DNA of 61,917 bases from Sphingomonas sp. S2M10 (lineage in GTDB: Bacteria; Pseudomonadota; Alphaproteobacteria; Sphingomonadales; Sphingomonadaceae). Shown piece by piece: positions 7,141-16,051 of the stretch. Below the pieces are notes generated by a model. That model was not told the origin of the DNA and did not search any database. It saw nothing but the letters and a program-made list of their open reading frames with translations. The translations under genes were made by a program, and so were the position numbers. The DNA lies in assembly GCF_012650175.1 (NCBI RefSeq), contig NZ_JAAILI010000078.1, forward strand, positions 1 through 61,917. Reading direction: 5' to 3'. Each line of letters begins with the position of its first letter. Position 1 is the stretch's first letter.

Positions 7141-8757
7141 TTAGACCCGAACGTGGGCCCAAACCTTGGAGATCACGACCGAGCCTTCGCCCACCGAGGA
7201 TGCCACCCGCTTCACGGATCCCGCGCGGACATCGCCCACCGCGAAGATGCCAACCTCCGAGGTCTCATAAGGCGAGGCTCCGTCCACCTCTTGCCCGGTC
7301 AGGACGAAACCGTGGGGGTCGAGCGCGACGAGCCCCGAGAGCCATGCGGTGTTGGGTGCAGCGCCGACCATGACGAAGAGCGCGCCGGAATCGAGCGTGC
7401 GGGTCGAGCCGTGATGCACGTCGCGTATCGTGACCGCCTCGAGCCTGTCCGATCCGTGGAGGGCGCTGACTTCCGTGCCATATTCGATCGTGATCGCTGG
7501 GTCTGCAACGAGCCGGCTGGACAGGTAGCTCGACATCGATGACGCAAGCGAGCGGCCGCGAACCAGGACGCGGACATGCTTCGCAGAGCGGCTGAGGAAC
7601 ATCGCTGCCTGACCGGCGGAGTTGCCGCCACCGATGATGATCGTCTCGGTGTCCCGGCTATAGCGCGCCTCGCTCTCGGTAGCCGCGTAATAGACACCGG
7701 CCCCTTCAAACGCTTCAAGCCGATCGATCGGCAGCCGGCGATATTGGACACCGGTCGCCACGACGACGGCCCGCCCGCGGACCCGTTGTTCGTTGTCGAA
7801 GGTCGCACAGAACGAGCTGTCTTCCAGACGTTCCAGTTTCACTACCCGCCGCGGCATCGCGAAACGCGTGCCAAATTTCATAGCCTGGACCTCGCCGCGC
7901 CACACCAGGTCGGCGCCAGAGATCCCAGTCGGAAAACCCATGTAGTTCTCGATCCGGCTCGAGGTGCCCGCCTGACCTCCGATCGCCACATCCTCGATCA
8001 CCAGTGCACGTAGCCCCTCAGCGCCCGCATAGACGCCTGCTGCCACTCCTGCAGGCCCGCCGCCTACAATCAGAACGTCGAAGGCCTCATCGTCGACGAG
8101 ATCGTGATTGAGGCCGAGCAAGCGCGCCACCTTGTCGGGGGTCGGGTCGGCGACAACCACATCGCGCCCGAAGACTACCGCCGGCTTGTCCGGTGACGTC
8201 GAGCAGGTCATCGCGACAGCCGCCGCCTCCGCACTCCCGAGCGCATATGACATATAGGGCAGACGGTTGCGGCTCGCGAACTCCGCGATCCGGCGCACGC
8301 CTCGATCCACTTCCTCGCCGATCAAAACGAGCGTGCCGTAACGTCTGTCGAGTTGCTGGCGTCGCCGCGCCGAGAGCACGGTGATGACGATGTCGGACAT
8401 CTCCGGCGTTTCGGACATCAGTCGCAACATGTCCGGGCGCGGCACTTCGATCACGGTGGTGTCGGTGACCGCTCGCATCGGCAGCGACCAGTTGCCGCCG
8501 TTAAGGAACGCAATTTCCGCCATGAACTGGGTTGGCCCGAGGGTTGAGGCAATATGGCGCTCGTCCGTGAAGGGGTTCACGACCTCGATCTCGCCCTCCT
8601 CGACATAGACGAAGCGGTTGGCGGGCTCCCCGGCACGTGCGACGAACGTGCCGGCGGGATAGCGGTGAATCGTGCCAACTGCTTTCAACGCCGCGACATG
8701 CGTCGCAGAAAGGGGAACACGTTGCATCTCTCGTAAGTCGCGCCCGATCGATTCCAT
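7141..8757 (-). CDS. Cyclic-nucleotide-binding domain + thioredoxin-reductase-like FAD oxidoreductase
   Basis: The protein is about 538 residues in three parts. Residues 1-130 are a CNB-type beta-roll (PAGTFVARAGEPANRFVYVEEGEIEVV). About 130-215 is a degenerate glutaredoxin/thioredoxin-like region with no cysteine pair. From about 225 on is an FAD/NADPH reductase with DVLIVGGGPAGVAAGVYA, IIIGGGNSAGQAAMFL and the C-terminal GIFAVGDVRAG. The usual CxxC of thioredoxin reductase is replaced by YYAATESEA, so it cannot do ordinary dithiol reduction. GTG/ATG starts exist further upstream (8817). It is divergent from the redoxin gene across a regulatory region. Confidence 0.8.
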   Translation of the reverse strand: MESIGRDLREMQRVPLSATHVAALKAVGTIHRYPAGTFVARAGEPANRFVYVEEGEIEVVNPFTDERHIASTLGPTQFMAEIAFLNGGNWSLPMRAVTDTTVIEVPRPDMLRLMSETPEMSDIVITVLSARRRQQLDRRYGTLVLIGEEVDRGVRRIAEFASRNRLPYMSYALGSAEAAAVAMTCSTSPDKPAVVFGRDVVVADPTPDKVARLLGLNHDLVDDEAFDVLIVGGGPAGVAAGVYAGAEGLRALVIEDVAIGGQAGTSSRIENYMGFPTGISGADLVWRGEVQAMKFGTRFAMPRRVVKLERLEDSSFCATFDNEQRVRGRAVVVATGVQYRRLPIDRLEAFEGAGVYYAATESEARYSRDTETIIIGGGNSAGQAAMFLSRSAKHVRVLVRGRSLASSMSSYLSSRLVADPAITIEYGTEVSALHGSDRLEAVTIRDVHHGSTRTLDSGALFVMVGAAPNTAWLSGLVALDPHGFVLTGQEVDGASPYETSEVGIFAVGDVRAGSVKRVASSVGEGSVVISKVWAHVRV

Positions 8758-9187
8758 TACGTCCCGCCCCGTGTTGCCCGTCGGAGCGACAGTCGCCCCG
8801 GTAGCCTGGCTGCGCAAGAGTAGATGCGAGTGCAGAAGCGCAATCCGGCCGATCCATTAGCGGTTTCAAGTCGCTCGTCAGACTTCTCAACGGGCCAGAG
8901 CCAAATTGCGCCTCACATCTCAGGGTATTAGCAATAGCTAAGTAAAGTTGCTGGAGAGATGGGTGCGGTAAGGTATGGAAACTATGTCGCGCGGCTATTG
9001 GAAATACTGCGCGCATACCCTCATAGTCCGGCAGGAGAAACCTTAGAGCCCCGAGTGTAATTCGGACAAAGTGGCGATCCGAGCGATCAATTATTTGGGA
9101 TGCGGGCGCAAAACCAGCTCGGAGGTTCGCGCGCCATCGCGATGCGCGACCATTCATTGGGCTTCAGCGTCGGAATTGGAGGATCAG
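8758..9187. promoter_or_regulatory. Divergent intergenic region holding repeated regulatory segment B (8994-9090)
   Basis: No gene is supported here. The part 8994-9090 repeats segment A (130-229): CTATTGGAAATACTGC, CATAGTCCGG, GGAGAAACC and CGATCCGAGCGATC in the same order and spacing. TACTGCGCGCATA is near-palindromic. A second similar word, GTATGGAAACTATG, lies just before it (8974-8987) and resembles segment C. It probably drives the redoxin gene at 9188 under LysR-type control. Confidence 0.5.
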
Positions 9188-9658
9188 ATGAGCGTCGCCG
9201 GAGAACAAGCGCCCGAGCTGCGCGTGCAGAAATGGATCGGCGCTGATGGAGGTAGCATCGCGCCGCTCAAGCTATCGGACCTCGGCGCGGGCCCGAAGAT
9301 CCTGTTCGCCTTCCAGCACTGGTGCCATGGTTGCCATCTGCATGGCTTTCCCACGCTGCAAAGGCTGCACAGCGCGTTGAGCCTCAGGGGCGTTGGCTTC
9401 GCGGTGATCCAGACCGTCTTCGAAGGGGCGGATGAGAACACCTTTGAGAAGTTGCGCGTGAATCAGCTCAAGTATGAGCTTCCTATCGCGTTTGGCCAGG
9501 ACGAGCCACCTGCCGGCGCGACTCTTCCCACCTTCATGGAGGACTACCGCACCCGGGGAACGCCCTGGTTCTCCGTGATGGACGCTGGCGGCCGGATCGT
9601 CTTCTCGGACTTCCATCTCGACGCCGATCAGCTCGTAAAGGGACTGGAGCTGGTGTAA
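9188..9658 (+). CDS. Redoxin/thioredoxin-domain protein
   Basis: The 156-residue cytoplasmic protein has FAFQHWCHGCHLHGFPTLQ, a C-x2-C at the thioredoxin active-site position, and cis-proline-like context TRGTPWFSVMDAGGRIVFSDF. Proteins of this type reduce disulfides or hydroperoxides. The start 9188 has a GGAGG site; the longer frame from 9071 lacks one. It is followed after 3 bases by the DM13 gene, so 9188-11430 is probably one operon. Confidence 0.8.
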   Translation: MSVAGEQAPELRVQKWIGADGGSIAPLKLSDLGAGPKILFAFQHWCHGCHLHGFPTLQRLHSALSLRGVGFAVIQTVFEGADENTFEKLRVNQLKYELPIAFGQDEPPAGATLPTFMEDYRTRGTPWFSVMDAGGRIVFSDFHLDADQLVKGLELV

Positions 9659-9661
9659 CCG

Positions 9662-10153
9662 ATGCGGCGCTGGGTCATCCTGATTGCCACCCATCTCGCG
9701 ATGCTTGCCATCGGTTTTGCGGGCGGCGTCTACACGCTGCCGATCCTGACCGCCCCCCGAGCCCCGGACGCGGCGGCCTTGCGAGCCATTTCAGCCGAGT
9801 CGCTCTACGCAGGGCGTCTGGCCCGCGATCTCAATGGCAGCGATCTGCTTCACTGGGGGGAAGGCGAGATCCGGGTATCGCGCGACCGTATCGCCCATAT
9901 CGGGCGCCTCGCCCCCGGACCGGACTACAAGCTCTACCTCGCACCACATTTCGTCGACACCAAGGAGGCCTTCCTCCTCATCAAAGACAGATCGGTCCGC
10001 GTGGGCGACGTGAAAGCGTTCAACGGCTTCATCGTCGAGGTGCCTGCCGGTGTCGATGTTCGCGATTACAATACGGTCGTCATCTGGTGCGAAGCATTCG
10101 ACCAGTTCATCACCTCCACAGAATATCAACCCTCGCGCCAGGCGAGAAAATGA
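9662..10153 (+). CDS. DM13-domain membrane-anchored protein
   Basis: The 163-residue protein has an N-terminal membrane anchor (WVILIATHLAMLAIGFAGGVY) and a DM13 domain ending in DYNTVVIWCEAFDQF, with the single conserved Cys of that domain. DM13 domains are proposed to carry electrons or bind heme at membranes; this is not proven. It would face the periplasm. Its stop overlaps the MFS start (ATGA). Confidence 0.75.
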   Translation: MRRWVILIATHLAMLAIGFAGGVYTLPILTAPRAPDAAALRAISAESLYAGRLARDLNGSDLLHWGEGEIRVSRDRIAHIGRLAPGPDYKLYLAPHFVDTKEAFLLIKDRSVRVGDVKAFNGFIVEVPAGVDVRDYNTVVIWCEAFDQFITSTEYQPSRQARK

Positions 10154-11430
10154 GCGCGGCCATGGATACCATGAGGTCGGCGGGCAGACGCGGCCTCGTT
10201 CTCACGCCGGTGGCGGCGCTGCTGTTGAGTGTCGCCGCTCTGCTGCTGGGCAACGGTTTGCTGGGCACGCTCCTGATCGTGAGAGCCGGCCAGGAGGGCT
10301 TTTCGACCGGCGCGATCAGCGCGATGATGTCTTTCTATTTCGCGGGTTTCACGATCGGCGCGCTAGTGTTGCCGCGGATCATCGTCTCCGTAGGGCACGT
10401 CAGAACCTTCGCCGGCTTTGCGGCTATCGCTTCGATGACTGCCCTTCTTCATTTGGCGTTCGTGGAACCGTTTGCCTGGATACCGCTTCGCCTGATCACC
10501 GGGTTCGCCTATGCGGGCATGATCCTCGCTACGGAGAGCTGGCTCAACGCCCATGCGTTGCCATCCACGCGAGGCCAGCTCCTGTCGATCTTCGGTATCG
10601 TCTCGATGGGCTCATGGGCAATCGGGCAGGCGCTGCTCAACGTCGCGCCGCCCGTCGACGTGACCTTGTTCCTCATCGTGTCGCTGTTGATATCGGCGGC
10701 GGTGGTTCCCATCACCTTGCTGCCCAGTCATCCGCCGGCCCAGGTGGCCCAGGAGCCGGTCGCGTTTCGGGACCTCGTCCGCGTATCACCGCTCCCTGCG
10801 GCCGGCGCTTTCCTGGCAGGCCTGGCTATCGGCGGTTTCTGGGGGTTAGGTCCGAACTTCGCCCAGAGGATCGGACTTGGCGTGGGCGGGATATCGGCTT
10901 TCATGGCCGCGGTGCTTGGCGGAACGCTGGTGTTGCAATGGCCGCTCGGCTGGCTTTCGGATCGAGTGCCCCGGAGTTTCGTCATCGCCGGTGCGGCACT
11001 GGCGTCGGCAGCGGCTGCGATCGGCGTAGCGCTGGCGGTGGACGCGCCTCTGGCCGTGCTCCTTGCCGCGGGCGCGCTGTTCGGCGGCTTCGGCATCCCG
11101 ATCTATTCGCTGTGCCTTGCCGTCGCGAACGACGATCTTCCGGCCGGCCGGCTGCTCGGTACCGCACGCGCCCTGCTGCTGCTCAACGGGATAGGGACAG
11201 CTGCTGGCCCGCTTATCGGGGGAACAGCGATGACGATCCTGGGCCCGGGCGGCTTGTTCCTTTACGCAGCGGCGTTGCTCACACTCCTGGCGGCCTTGGC
11301 CATCGCCCGGATCCCAAGCCGCTCGACCCAAACCAAGCCTGCCCCCCGTTCTCCAAGCACGCCGATGATCACCGGATCGCTTGATACGATGATGTGTATG
11401 CAGAAGCGGTCGCAGGGGGTTCGACCGTAA
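10150..11430 (+). CDS. Major facilitator superfamily transporter
   Basis: A 426-residue integral membrane protein with about 12 hydrophobic segments. It has MFS-style loop motifs such as WPLGWLSDRVPRSF between segments 8 and 9 and RLITGFAYAGMILATESWLN in the N-half. It resembles the YcaD/YfkF-like group of drug or metabolite exporters. The start overlaps the DM13 stop (ATGA), which implies translational coupling. The substrate is unknown. The C-terminal tail (SRSTQTKPAPRSP onward) is hydrophilic. Confidence 0.85.
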   Translation: MSAAMDTMRSAGRRGLVLTPVAALLLSVAALLLGNGLLGTLLIVRAGQEGFSTGAISAMMSFYFAGFTIGALVLPRIIVSVGHVRTFAGFAAIASMTALLHLAFVEPFAWIPLRLITGFAYAGMILATESWLNAHALPSTRGQLLSIFGIVSMGSWAIGQALLNVAPPVDVTLFLIVSLLISAAVVPITLLPSHPPAQVAQEPVAFRDLVRVSPLPAAGAFLAGLAIGGFWGLGPNFAQRIGLGVGGISAFMAAVLGGTLVLQWPLGWLSDRVPRSFVIAGAALASAAAAIGVALAVDAPLAVLLAAGALFGGFGIPIYSLCLAVANDDLPAGRLLGTARALLLLNGIGTAAGPLIGGTAMTILGPGGLFLYAAALLTLLAALAIARIPSRSTQTKPAPRSPSTPMITGSLDTMMCMQKRSQGVRP

Positions 11431-11461
11431 CGCGGCACGCCAACTGCACGAACCGCGCTGG

Positions 11462-11863
11462 TCAGGCGATGATGGCCGTTACCCTGATTTCGATACGCAT
11501 CGTTGGAAGCCCCAGCGCTTCGATTCCCAACTGCGTCCAGATTGGCGCGCGGTTGGGCATATAGTGGCGGTACAGCCTGGCCATTGTTTCGTTGATCACC
11601 GGAGGAAAGCCCCCGACGTGGTAGGAGTTGACGTGGACGACATGCTCCCAACGTGCCCCGGCTGTCGCGAGCGTCCGTTCCACGTTCTTGAACGCCTGCT
11701 CGATCTCTTCCTCGATCGATTCCGGAATGACGAGATCGTCGTTCCATCCGCCCTGTCCGGAGGTCTCCACGCGGTCACCAACGCGCATTGCCTGCGAGTA
11801 ATGCAGCGCGTCATGCAGGCGCTGCCCATATCCGGGGGTGATGAAGAATGACGGTGTTGTCAT
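11462..11863 (-). CDS. RidA (YjgF/YER057c/UK114) family protein
   Basis: The 133-residue protein has the RidA pattern: YSQAMRVGDRVETSGQGGW, EEIEQAFKNVERTLATAGARWEHVVHVNSYHV and C-terminal RIEIRVTAIIA, with the conserved Arg and near-terminal Glu. RidA enzymes hydrolyse reactive enamine/imine intermediates; some become chaperones when chlorinated by HOCl, which would fit this region. The start 11863 is the family start; the longer frame to 12016 is rejected. Last gene of the minus-strand series that begins with msrB. Confidence 0.85.
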   Translation of the reverse strand: MTTPSFFITPGYGQRLHDALHYSQAMRVGDRVETSGQGGWNDDLVIPESIEEEIEQAFKNVERTLATAGARWEHVVHVNSYHVGGFPPVINETMARLYRHYMPNRAPIWTQLGIEALGLPTMRIEIRVTAIIA

Positions 11864-11951
11864 GAGTTTGCCTTTGATGTGACAGGTCGATGCGGCTGCG
11901 GGGACCGTATGCATGCAGAAAGGGCATTGCGCGGCGGCTTGGTAGTGTGCG

Positions 11952-12401
11952 CTATTCCACGTCTTCCACCACGAGATCCCGTCCGTTGAACTGCACGGTC
12001 TCGCCGGCGCGGGCACCTTCGATCGCTTCGAAGATCGGCGCCATCGTCGAAATGCCCATCAGCTCACGTCCCTGACAGGTGAACCTGCTCGTCGACACCG
12101 CGACCGCGAAGTAGCGGCCGGACAGCTTGACGACAGCGCCTTCGGCGACGGCCGACTTGGGGCCAAAATCGATCGTCCTGAGCTTTTCGAGTTTCTCGGC
12201 ATAGTCATGGAGCGTGTCATCGAGCGCTTCGGCGAAGTCACTCGCGACCTCGGCCTGCGCCAGTTCGTCGTTTTCGATCGGTTCGCTGCGATCGAGTCGC
12301 GCGGTAGAGACATAGTCCAGATAGTTTTCGCGAGCGCTCTGCAACGCTGCGGTCTCCAGAGAAAGCATCGTCTCTCGGATGTGGCTCTTGTTCCAGTCCA
12401 T
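11952..12401 (-). CDS. GreA/GreB C-terminal-domain-like protein
   Basis: The 149-residue protein has an N-terminal helical/coiled segment rich in Glu (residues 1-80). The C-terminal part GAVVKLSGRYFAVAVSTSRF to ISTMAPIFEAIEGARAGETV resembles the FKBP-like domain of transcript-cleavage factors GreA/GreB, which bind the RNA polymerase secondary channel. The similarity is by pattern only. It starts at ATG 12401 with GAGGTG upstream, not GTG 12407. Confidence 0.6.
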   Translation of the reverse strand: MDWNKSHIRETMLSLETAALQSARENYLDYVSTARLDRSEPIENDELAQAEVASDFAEALDDTLHDYAEKLEKLRTIDFGPKSAVAEGAVVKLSGRYFAVAVSTSRFTCQGRELMGISTMAPIFEAIEGARAGETVQFNGRDLVVEDVE

Positions 12402-12447
12402 GATCACCTCGTTGTGTTTCAGTGTTTTTGAAAGTTCTGTGATGCCG

Positions 12448-13017
12448 CTATTCGTCGCTGATGACGTCTTCGCCCTGGTATGGAACTCGGATCAGGCGAG
12501 AATCGCGGATGATGCTCGTGACAAGCCAGACATATTCCTGCTCGGCGGTATCAAAGCCGAGGATGCTGAAGGATTGGCCGAAAGGGCAGGGTGGGAAGTC
12601 TGGAAACCCTTCCCGCAAGATGTAACGCTCGGGATCGCGGTTGAACTCGACCTTGTACACCTTCCGGAGTCCGTGCTTGCTCGGCAGATCCTGGTCACCT
12701 GCCTGCGCCGTTTCCCGATCCGCTACGAGGCGCTCGGACAGGTCCCGGGGACAAATTTCGTGGAACACGTCGAACGCGTCGATCAACAGGCCCTTGTGCG
12801 CGGTCGCTGGATCGGTGATCGCATAGATGTTGGAGGCGTCCTCGCCATCCCCACTTTCGAGGCGCAGCGCCGCATCGATCTGGATCCCGCACGGATCGAG
12901 GGTCGATCCCAGTTCGAGATCGACAAGTTTGCCGTCCTTGACGCGGTATTCGCGGTGGTAGCCCTTGGCGATGAAGGATTGGACTGCTTCTAGAACGTCG
13001 GTCACTTGGGAGGTCAT
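12448..13017 (-). CDS. Conserved hypothetical protein (189 aa)
   Basis: The N-terminal 85 residues (SQVTDVLEAVQSFIAKGYHREYRV to ITDPATAHKGLLIDAFDVF) resemble a small domain that databases often label phosphoribosylpyrophosphate synthetase without evidence. The C-terminal half has no clear match. It is acidic and soluble. It sits between the CorA-like gene and the Gre-like gene on the same strand and is probably part of that operon. No function is assigned. Confidence 0.6.
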   Translation of the reverse strand: MTSQVTDVLEAVQSFIAKGYHREYRVKDGKLVDLELGSTLDPCGIQIDAALRLESGDGEDASNIYAITDPATAHKGLLIDAFDVFHEICPRDLSERLVADRETAQAGDQDLPSKHGLRKVYKVEFNRDPERYILREGFPDFPPCPFGQSFSILGFDTAEQEYVWLVTSIIRDSRLIRVPYQGEDVISDE

Positions 13018-13111
13018 GGAAGCACCTTCATCTCGAGTTGGATTGGACACGCTCCTCCACCGGGCGCGCTGTCGCCCGTCGGAGGTCGGACAAGCGCGCG
13101 AAGTGCTGATT

Positions 13112-14080
13112 TCATAGCCACTTGGCCTTCTTGAAGCGCACGAACAGGAGGAGGCAGAGCACCGCTACCACCCCGAGCACGACGAAGTAGCCGTATGGCG
13201 TGTCCAGTTCCGGCATGTGCTTGAAGTTCATGCCGTAAATTCCAGCGATCGCCGTCGGGACCGCCAATATTGCCGCCCAGGCGGCGAGCTGGCGGGTGAC
13301 GACTCCGATCCTTTGTGCTTCCAGAAGACTGCTGGCCTCAAAGACCGTAGACAGAACCTGCAGGAGACCATCGACCATGGATTGCACGCGGTGAACATGG
13401 TCCGCGACGTCGTGGAAGAATGGTGTCATTTCGACGCTGATGCAGGGAAAGTGGCCGCGTACGAGCTTTCGCACCAACTCGGCCATAGCCCCGAGCGTGC
13501 GTTGGAACCGCGTGAGTTCGGACCTTAGTTCGAAGATGCGGGAGACCTCCTTCCGCCCGAGGAAGTCGTCGAGCGACATTCTCTCCATCTCCAGGACGTC
13601 GTCCTCGATCATTTCGAAGATCGGGAGATACTGATCGACCACGCGGTGCAGGATCGCGTGGAGCACATAGTCGACACCCTTGGCGAAAAACGTCGGCGAA
13701 GCCTCAAGTTGCTCGCGAAGCTTGCCCAGCGCTCCCCCGTTGCCGTGCCGCACGGTGATGAGATGATTGTGACCGGTGAAGATCGCCATCTTGCCATAGA
13801 CGATCCGGTCGCCGACCAGCTCGGCGGTTTGCGCGACGATGTAGAGCTCATCGTTATAGACTTCGAGCTTTGGCGGGCACAGCGGGTGCATCGCGTTATC
13901 GATCGCCAGAGGGTGGAGATTATATGTCGCCTGGATCGCTCTCAGTTCGTCCTCGGTGGGCTCGCTGAGCGCGATCCAGCAGAAGCCCGAGCGATCCTCG
14001 TTCAGCTCGACGCGCTCATCGAGCGCGATTTCGCGAACTCGCTTGCCTTCTTTGTAATAATAAGCGGCGATGATGCTCAT
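13112..14080 (-). CDS. CorA-type magnesium/divalent cation transporter
   Basis: The 322-residue protein has a cytoplasmic N-domain, long helices, and two C-terminal membrane segments. The CorA signature YGMNF follows the first segment (VPTAIAGIYGMNFKHMPEL). The tail is basic (FKKAKWL). CorA proteins are pentameric channels for Mg, Co or Ni. The start 14080 overlaps the GST stop (ATGA), so the two are coupled. Confidence 0.9.
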   Translation of the reverse strand: MSIIAAYYYKEGKRVREIALDERVELNEDRSGFCWIALSEPTEDELRAIQATYNLHPLAIDNAMHPLCPPKLEVYNDELYIVAQTAELVGDRIVYGKMAIFTGHNHLITVRHGNGGALGKLREQLEASPTFFAKGVDYVLHAILHRVVDQYLPIFEMIEDDVLEMERMSLDDFLGRKEVSRIFELRSELTRFQRTLGAMAELVRKLVRGHFPCISVEMTPFFHDVADHVHRVQSMVDGLLQVLSTVFEASSLLEAQRIGVVTRQLAAWAAILAVPTAIAGIYGMNFKHMPELDTPYGYFVVLGVVAVLCLLLFVRFKKAKWL

Positions 14081-14781
14081 GCCGGCCTCGCCGGGATCTT
14101 CAGGCCACGCCGCACGGCCGGTCGAGCCAGCCCTCGCCCCAGCCATGCCTGGACGTTCGAATAAGTGCTGAGGCCAAGCACGTCGCCGGCATCGTAGAAT
14201 TCGACCAGCGCGTTCACCCAGCCGAGCGTCGCGATGTCCGCGATCGAATAGTTGTCGACGATCCAGTCGCGCCCTTCCAGCCGGCGATCCAACACCCCGA
14301 GGAGACGCTTCGCTTCATCTATAAAGCGCTGCTGCGGCCGCTTGTCCTCATAGTCCTTGCCGCCAAATCGCAGGAAGAAGCCAAGTTGACCGAACATCGG
14401 CCCGATGGCCGACATCTGGAACATCACCCACGCCAGTGTCTCGTAACGCTGGGCGGGTTCGGTGGAGATGAACTGGCCCGTCTTGTCGGCCAGATAGAGG
14501 AGGATCGCACCGGATTCCCATAAGGCGATCGGCTTTCCACCAGGACCTGCCGGATCGATGATCGCCGGAATGCGGCCATTCGGGTTCAACGAAACGAACG
14601 CTGGATCCTTCGACTCGTTGTTCGAGATGTCGACGTAATGGGGCTCGTACGCCAGGCCGGTCTCCTCCAGCATGATCGAGACCTTGACGCCATTCGGCGT
14701 GGGCGCTGCGTAAAGTTGCAGGCGATCAGGATGCGAAGCTGGCCAGCGCTGCGTGATTGGGAAGGACGAGAGGTCTGGCAT
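14077..14781 (-). CDS. Glutathione S-transferase (YfcG/YghU type)
   Basis: The 234-residue protein has a thioredoxin-fold N-domain (LQLYAAPTPNGVKVSIMLEE), the cis-Pro segment NGRIPAIIDPAG, the glutathione-binding ALWESGAILLYLADKTG, and the helical C-domain with DWIVDNYSIADIATLGWV. The TPNG motif is typical of the YfcG/YghU (Nu-class-like) group, which has disulfide-bond reductase activity. The start at 14781 matches the family; the frame extends to 15063 only by chance. It overlaps corA (ATGA). Confidence 0.88.
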   Translation of the reverse strand: MPDLSSFPITQRWPASHPDRLQLYAAPTPNGVKVSIMLEETGLAYEPHYVDISNNESKDPAFVSLNPNGRIPAIIDPAGPGGKPIALWESGAILLYLADKTGQFISTEPAQRYETLAWVMFQMSAIGPMFGQLGFFLRFGGKDYEDKRPQQRFIDEAKRLLGVLDRRLEGRDWIVDNYSIADIATLGWVNALVEFYDAGDVLGLSTYSNVQAWLGRGLARPAVRRGLKIPARPA

Positions 14782-14918
14782 GTTTCTGCGATCCTGAAGC
14801 TGTGGCGGTCGACTGGAATGACCCACCTTATCAGGGCAGGGTTCGATGACCGCATCGTTGGGCGACGCGGTCATCGGAACGTCTAAACCGGACCGGCATA
14901 GCGGAACGGCAGTGTAGC

Positions 14919-15458
14919 CTATTCCGCAGCAGTCTCGGCCGCGGGCTGCACATCGCCGGCCTTCTGGCGCTTCGGAAGCACCCAGCCGGGTCTTGCGAAG
15001 TGACATGTGTAGCCGCCTGGCCGCTTCTCCAGATAATCCTGGTGTTCCGGCTCGGCCTCCCAAAACTCACCAACCGGCGCGACCTCGGTGACGACCTTGC
15101 CATCCCACAGCCCGGACGCATCCACATCGGCGATCGTATCCTCGGCTACGCGCTTCTGCTCCTCGTCAACATAATAGATGCCCGACCGGTACGAGAGCCC
15201 ACGATCATTGCCCTGGCGGTTCAGCGTCGTCGGATCGTGGATCTGGAAGAAGAATTCCAGGATGTTCCGGTAGCTCGTCACCGCCGGGTCGAAGACGATC
15301 TCGATCCCCTCGGCATGCGTGCCGTGATTACGATAGGTGGCGTTCGGCACATCGCCGCCGGTGTAACCGACACGAGTCGAGACGATGCCGGGCCGCTTGC
15401 GGATCAGATCCTGCATGCCCCAGAAACATCCGCCTGCGAGAATAGCGCGTTGATGCAC
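14919..15458 (-). CDS. msrA: Peptide methionine-S-sulfoxide reductase MsrA (copy 1)
   Basis: The 179-residue enzyme has the catalytic GGCFWGMQD motif near residue 11, TRVGYTGGDVPNATYRNHGTHAEGIEIVFDP, and HDPTTLNRQGNDRGLSYRSGIYY. It reduces methionine-S-sulfoxide in proteins with thioredoxin. The start is GTG 15458, one base after the msrB stop (TAA-C-GTG), so the pair is coupled. It is one of three MsrA genes in the window. Confidence 0.95.
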   Translation of the reverse strand: MHQRAILAGGCFWGMQDLIRKRPGIVSTRVGYTGGDVPNATYRNHGTHAEGIEIVFDPAVTSYRNILEFFFQIHDPTTLNRQGNDRGLSYRSGIYYVDEEQKRVAEDTIADVDASGLWDGKVVTEVAPVGEFWEAEPEHQDYLEKRPGGYTCHFARPGWVLPKRQKAGDVQPAAETAAE

Positions 15459-15459
15459 G

Positions 15460-15903
15460 TTAAGCCTCCTCTACCTGATCGAGATATTCGCCGTATCCCT
15501 CGGACTCCATTTCATCGCGGGGGATGAAGCGGAGCGATGCTGAGTTGATGCAGTAGCGCAGACCGCCGCGGTCGGAAGGACCATCCGGGAACACGTGGCC
15601 GAGATGGCTGTCTGCGTGCACCGACCTGACCTCGGTCCGGACCATGCCGTGCGCGCTATCCCGCAGCTCGTTCACGTTTGCCGGAACGATCGGCTTGGTG
15701 AAGCTGGGCCAGCCGGAACCGGAGTCGAACTTGTCTGTCGAGGCGAACAGCGGCTCTCCGGATACGATGTCGACGTAGATACCCGGCTCCTTGTTGTCGT
15801 TATACTCGCCCGTGAAGGGCCGTTCGGTGCCCGATTCCTGGGTGATCCGACGCTGCTCGGCAGTAAGGCGATCAACCGCTTCCTGCGATTTTTCGAACTT
15901 CAT
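15460..15903 (-). CDS. msrB: Peptide methionine-R-sulfoxide reductase MsrB
   Basis: The 147-residue enzyme has GSGWPSFTKPI, HADSHLGHVFPDGP and the catalytic cysteine in GGLRYCINSASLRF. It lacks the two CxxC zinc pairs of many MsrBs (GIYVDIVSGEPLF instead), so it is the zinc-free form. It reduces methionine-R-sulfoxide, complementing MsrA directly downstream. GGAGA precedes the ATG. Segment C, a regulatory region duplicated elsewhere, lies upstream. Confidence 0.95.
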   Translation of the reverse strand: MKFEKSQEAVDRLTAEQRRITQESGTERPFTGEYNDNKEPGIYVDIVSGEPLFASTDKFDSGSGWPSFTKPIVPANVNELRDSAHGMVRTEVRSVHADSHLGHVFPDGPSDRGGLRYCINSASLRFIPRDEMESEGYGEYLDQVEEA

Positions 15904-15943
15904 GATAGTCTCCTTTACTTATCTAAGAGGTCGAGACCCGGTG

Positions 15944-16051
15944 CCGCTATTTCGTCAGTGGTTGCGCAGATTATCGCAGCGCGGTCCGGAATTATCCAAT
16001 GCGCTCTGCGTATAGTTTCCATAGCGCGGGAGCTCTTGGGACTGCGTTCAG
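15944..16051 (-). promoter_or_regulatory. Duplicated regulatory segment C upstream of msrB
   Basis: This segment lies between the LysR stop and msrB and is closely matched by 24374-24493. Both have the blocks GCGGTCCGGA, CTCTGCGTATAGTTT and CATAGC in order. Read toward msrB it contains CTATGGAAACTATACGCAG, reminiscent of segments A and B. It likely holds the msrB promoter and a LysR-type binding site. Confidence 0.5.

Noticed and set aside
10050..11384. 444-codon plus-strand frame overlapping the MFS gene
   Set aside because: It is hydrophilic and Arg/Gly-rich; the overlapping frame gives a 12-helix MFS protein with an ATGA start.
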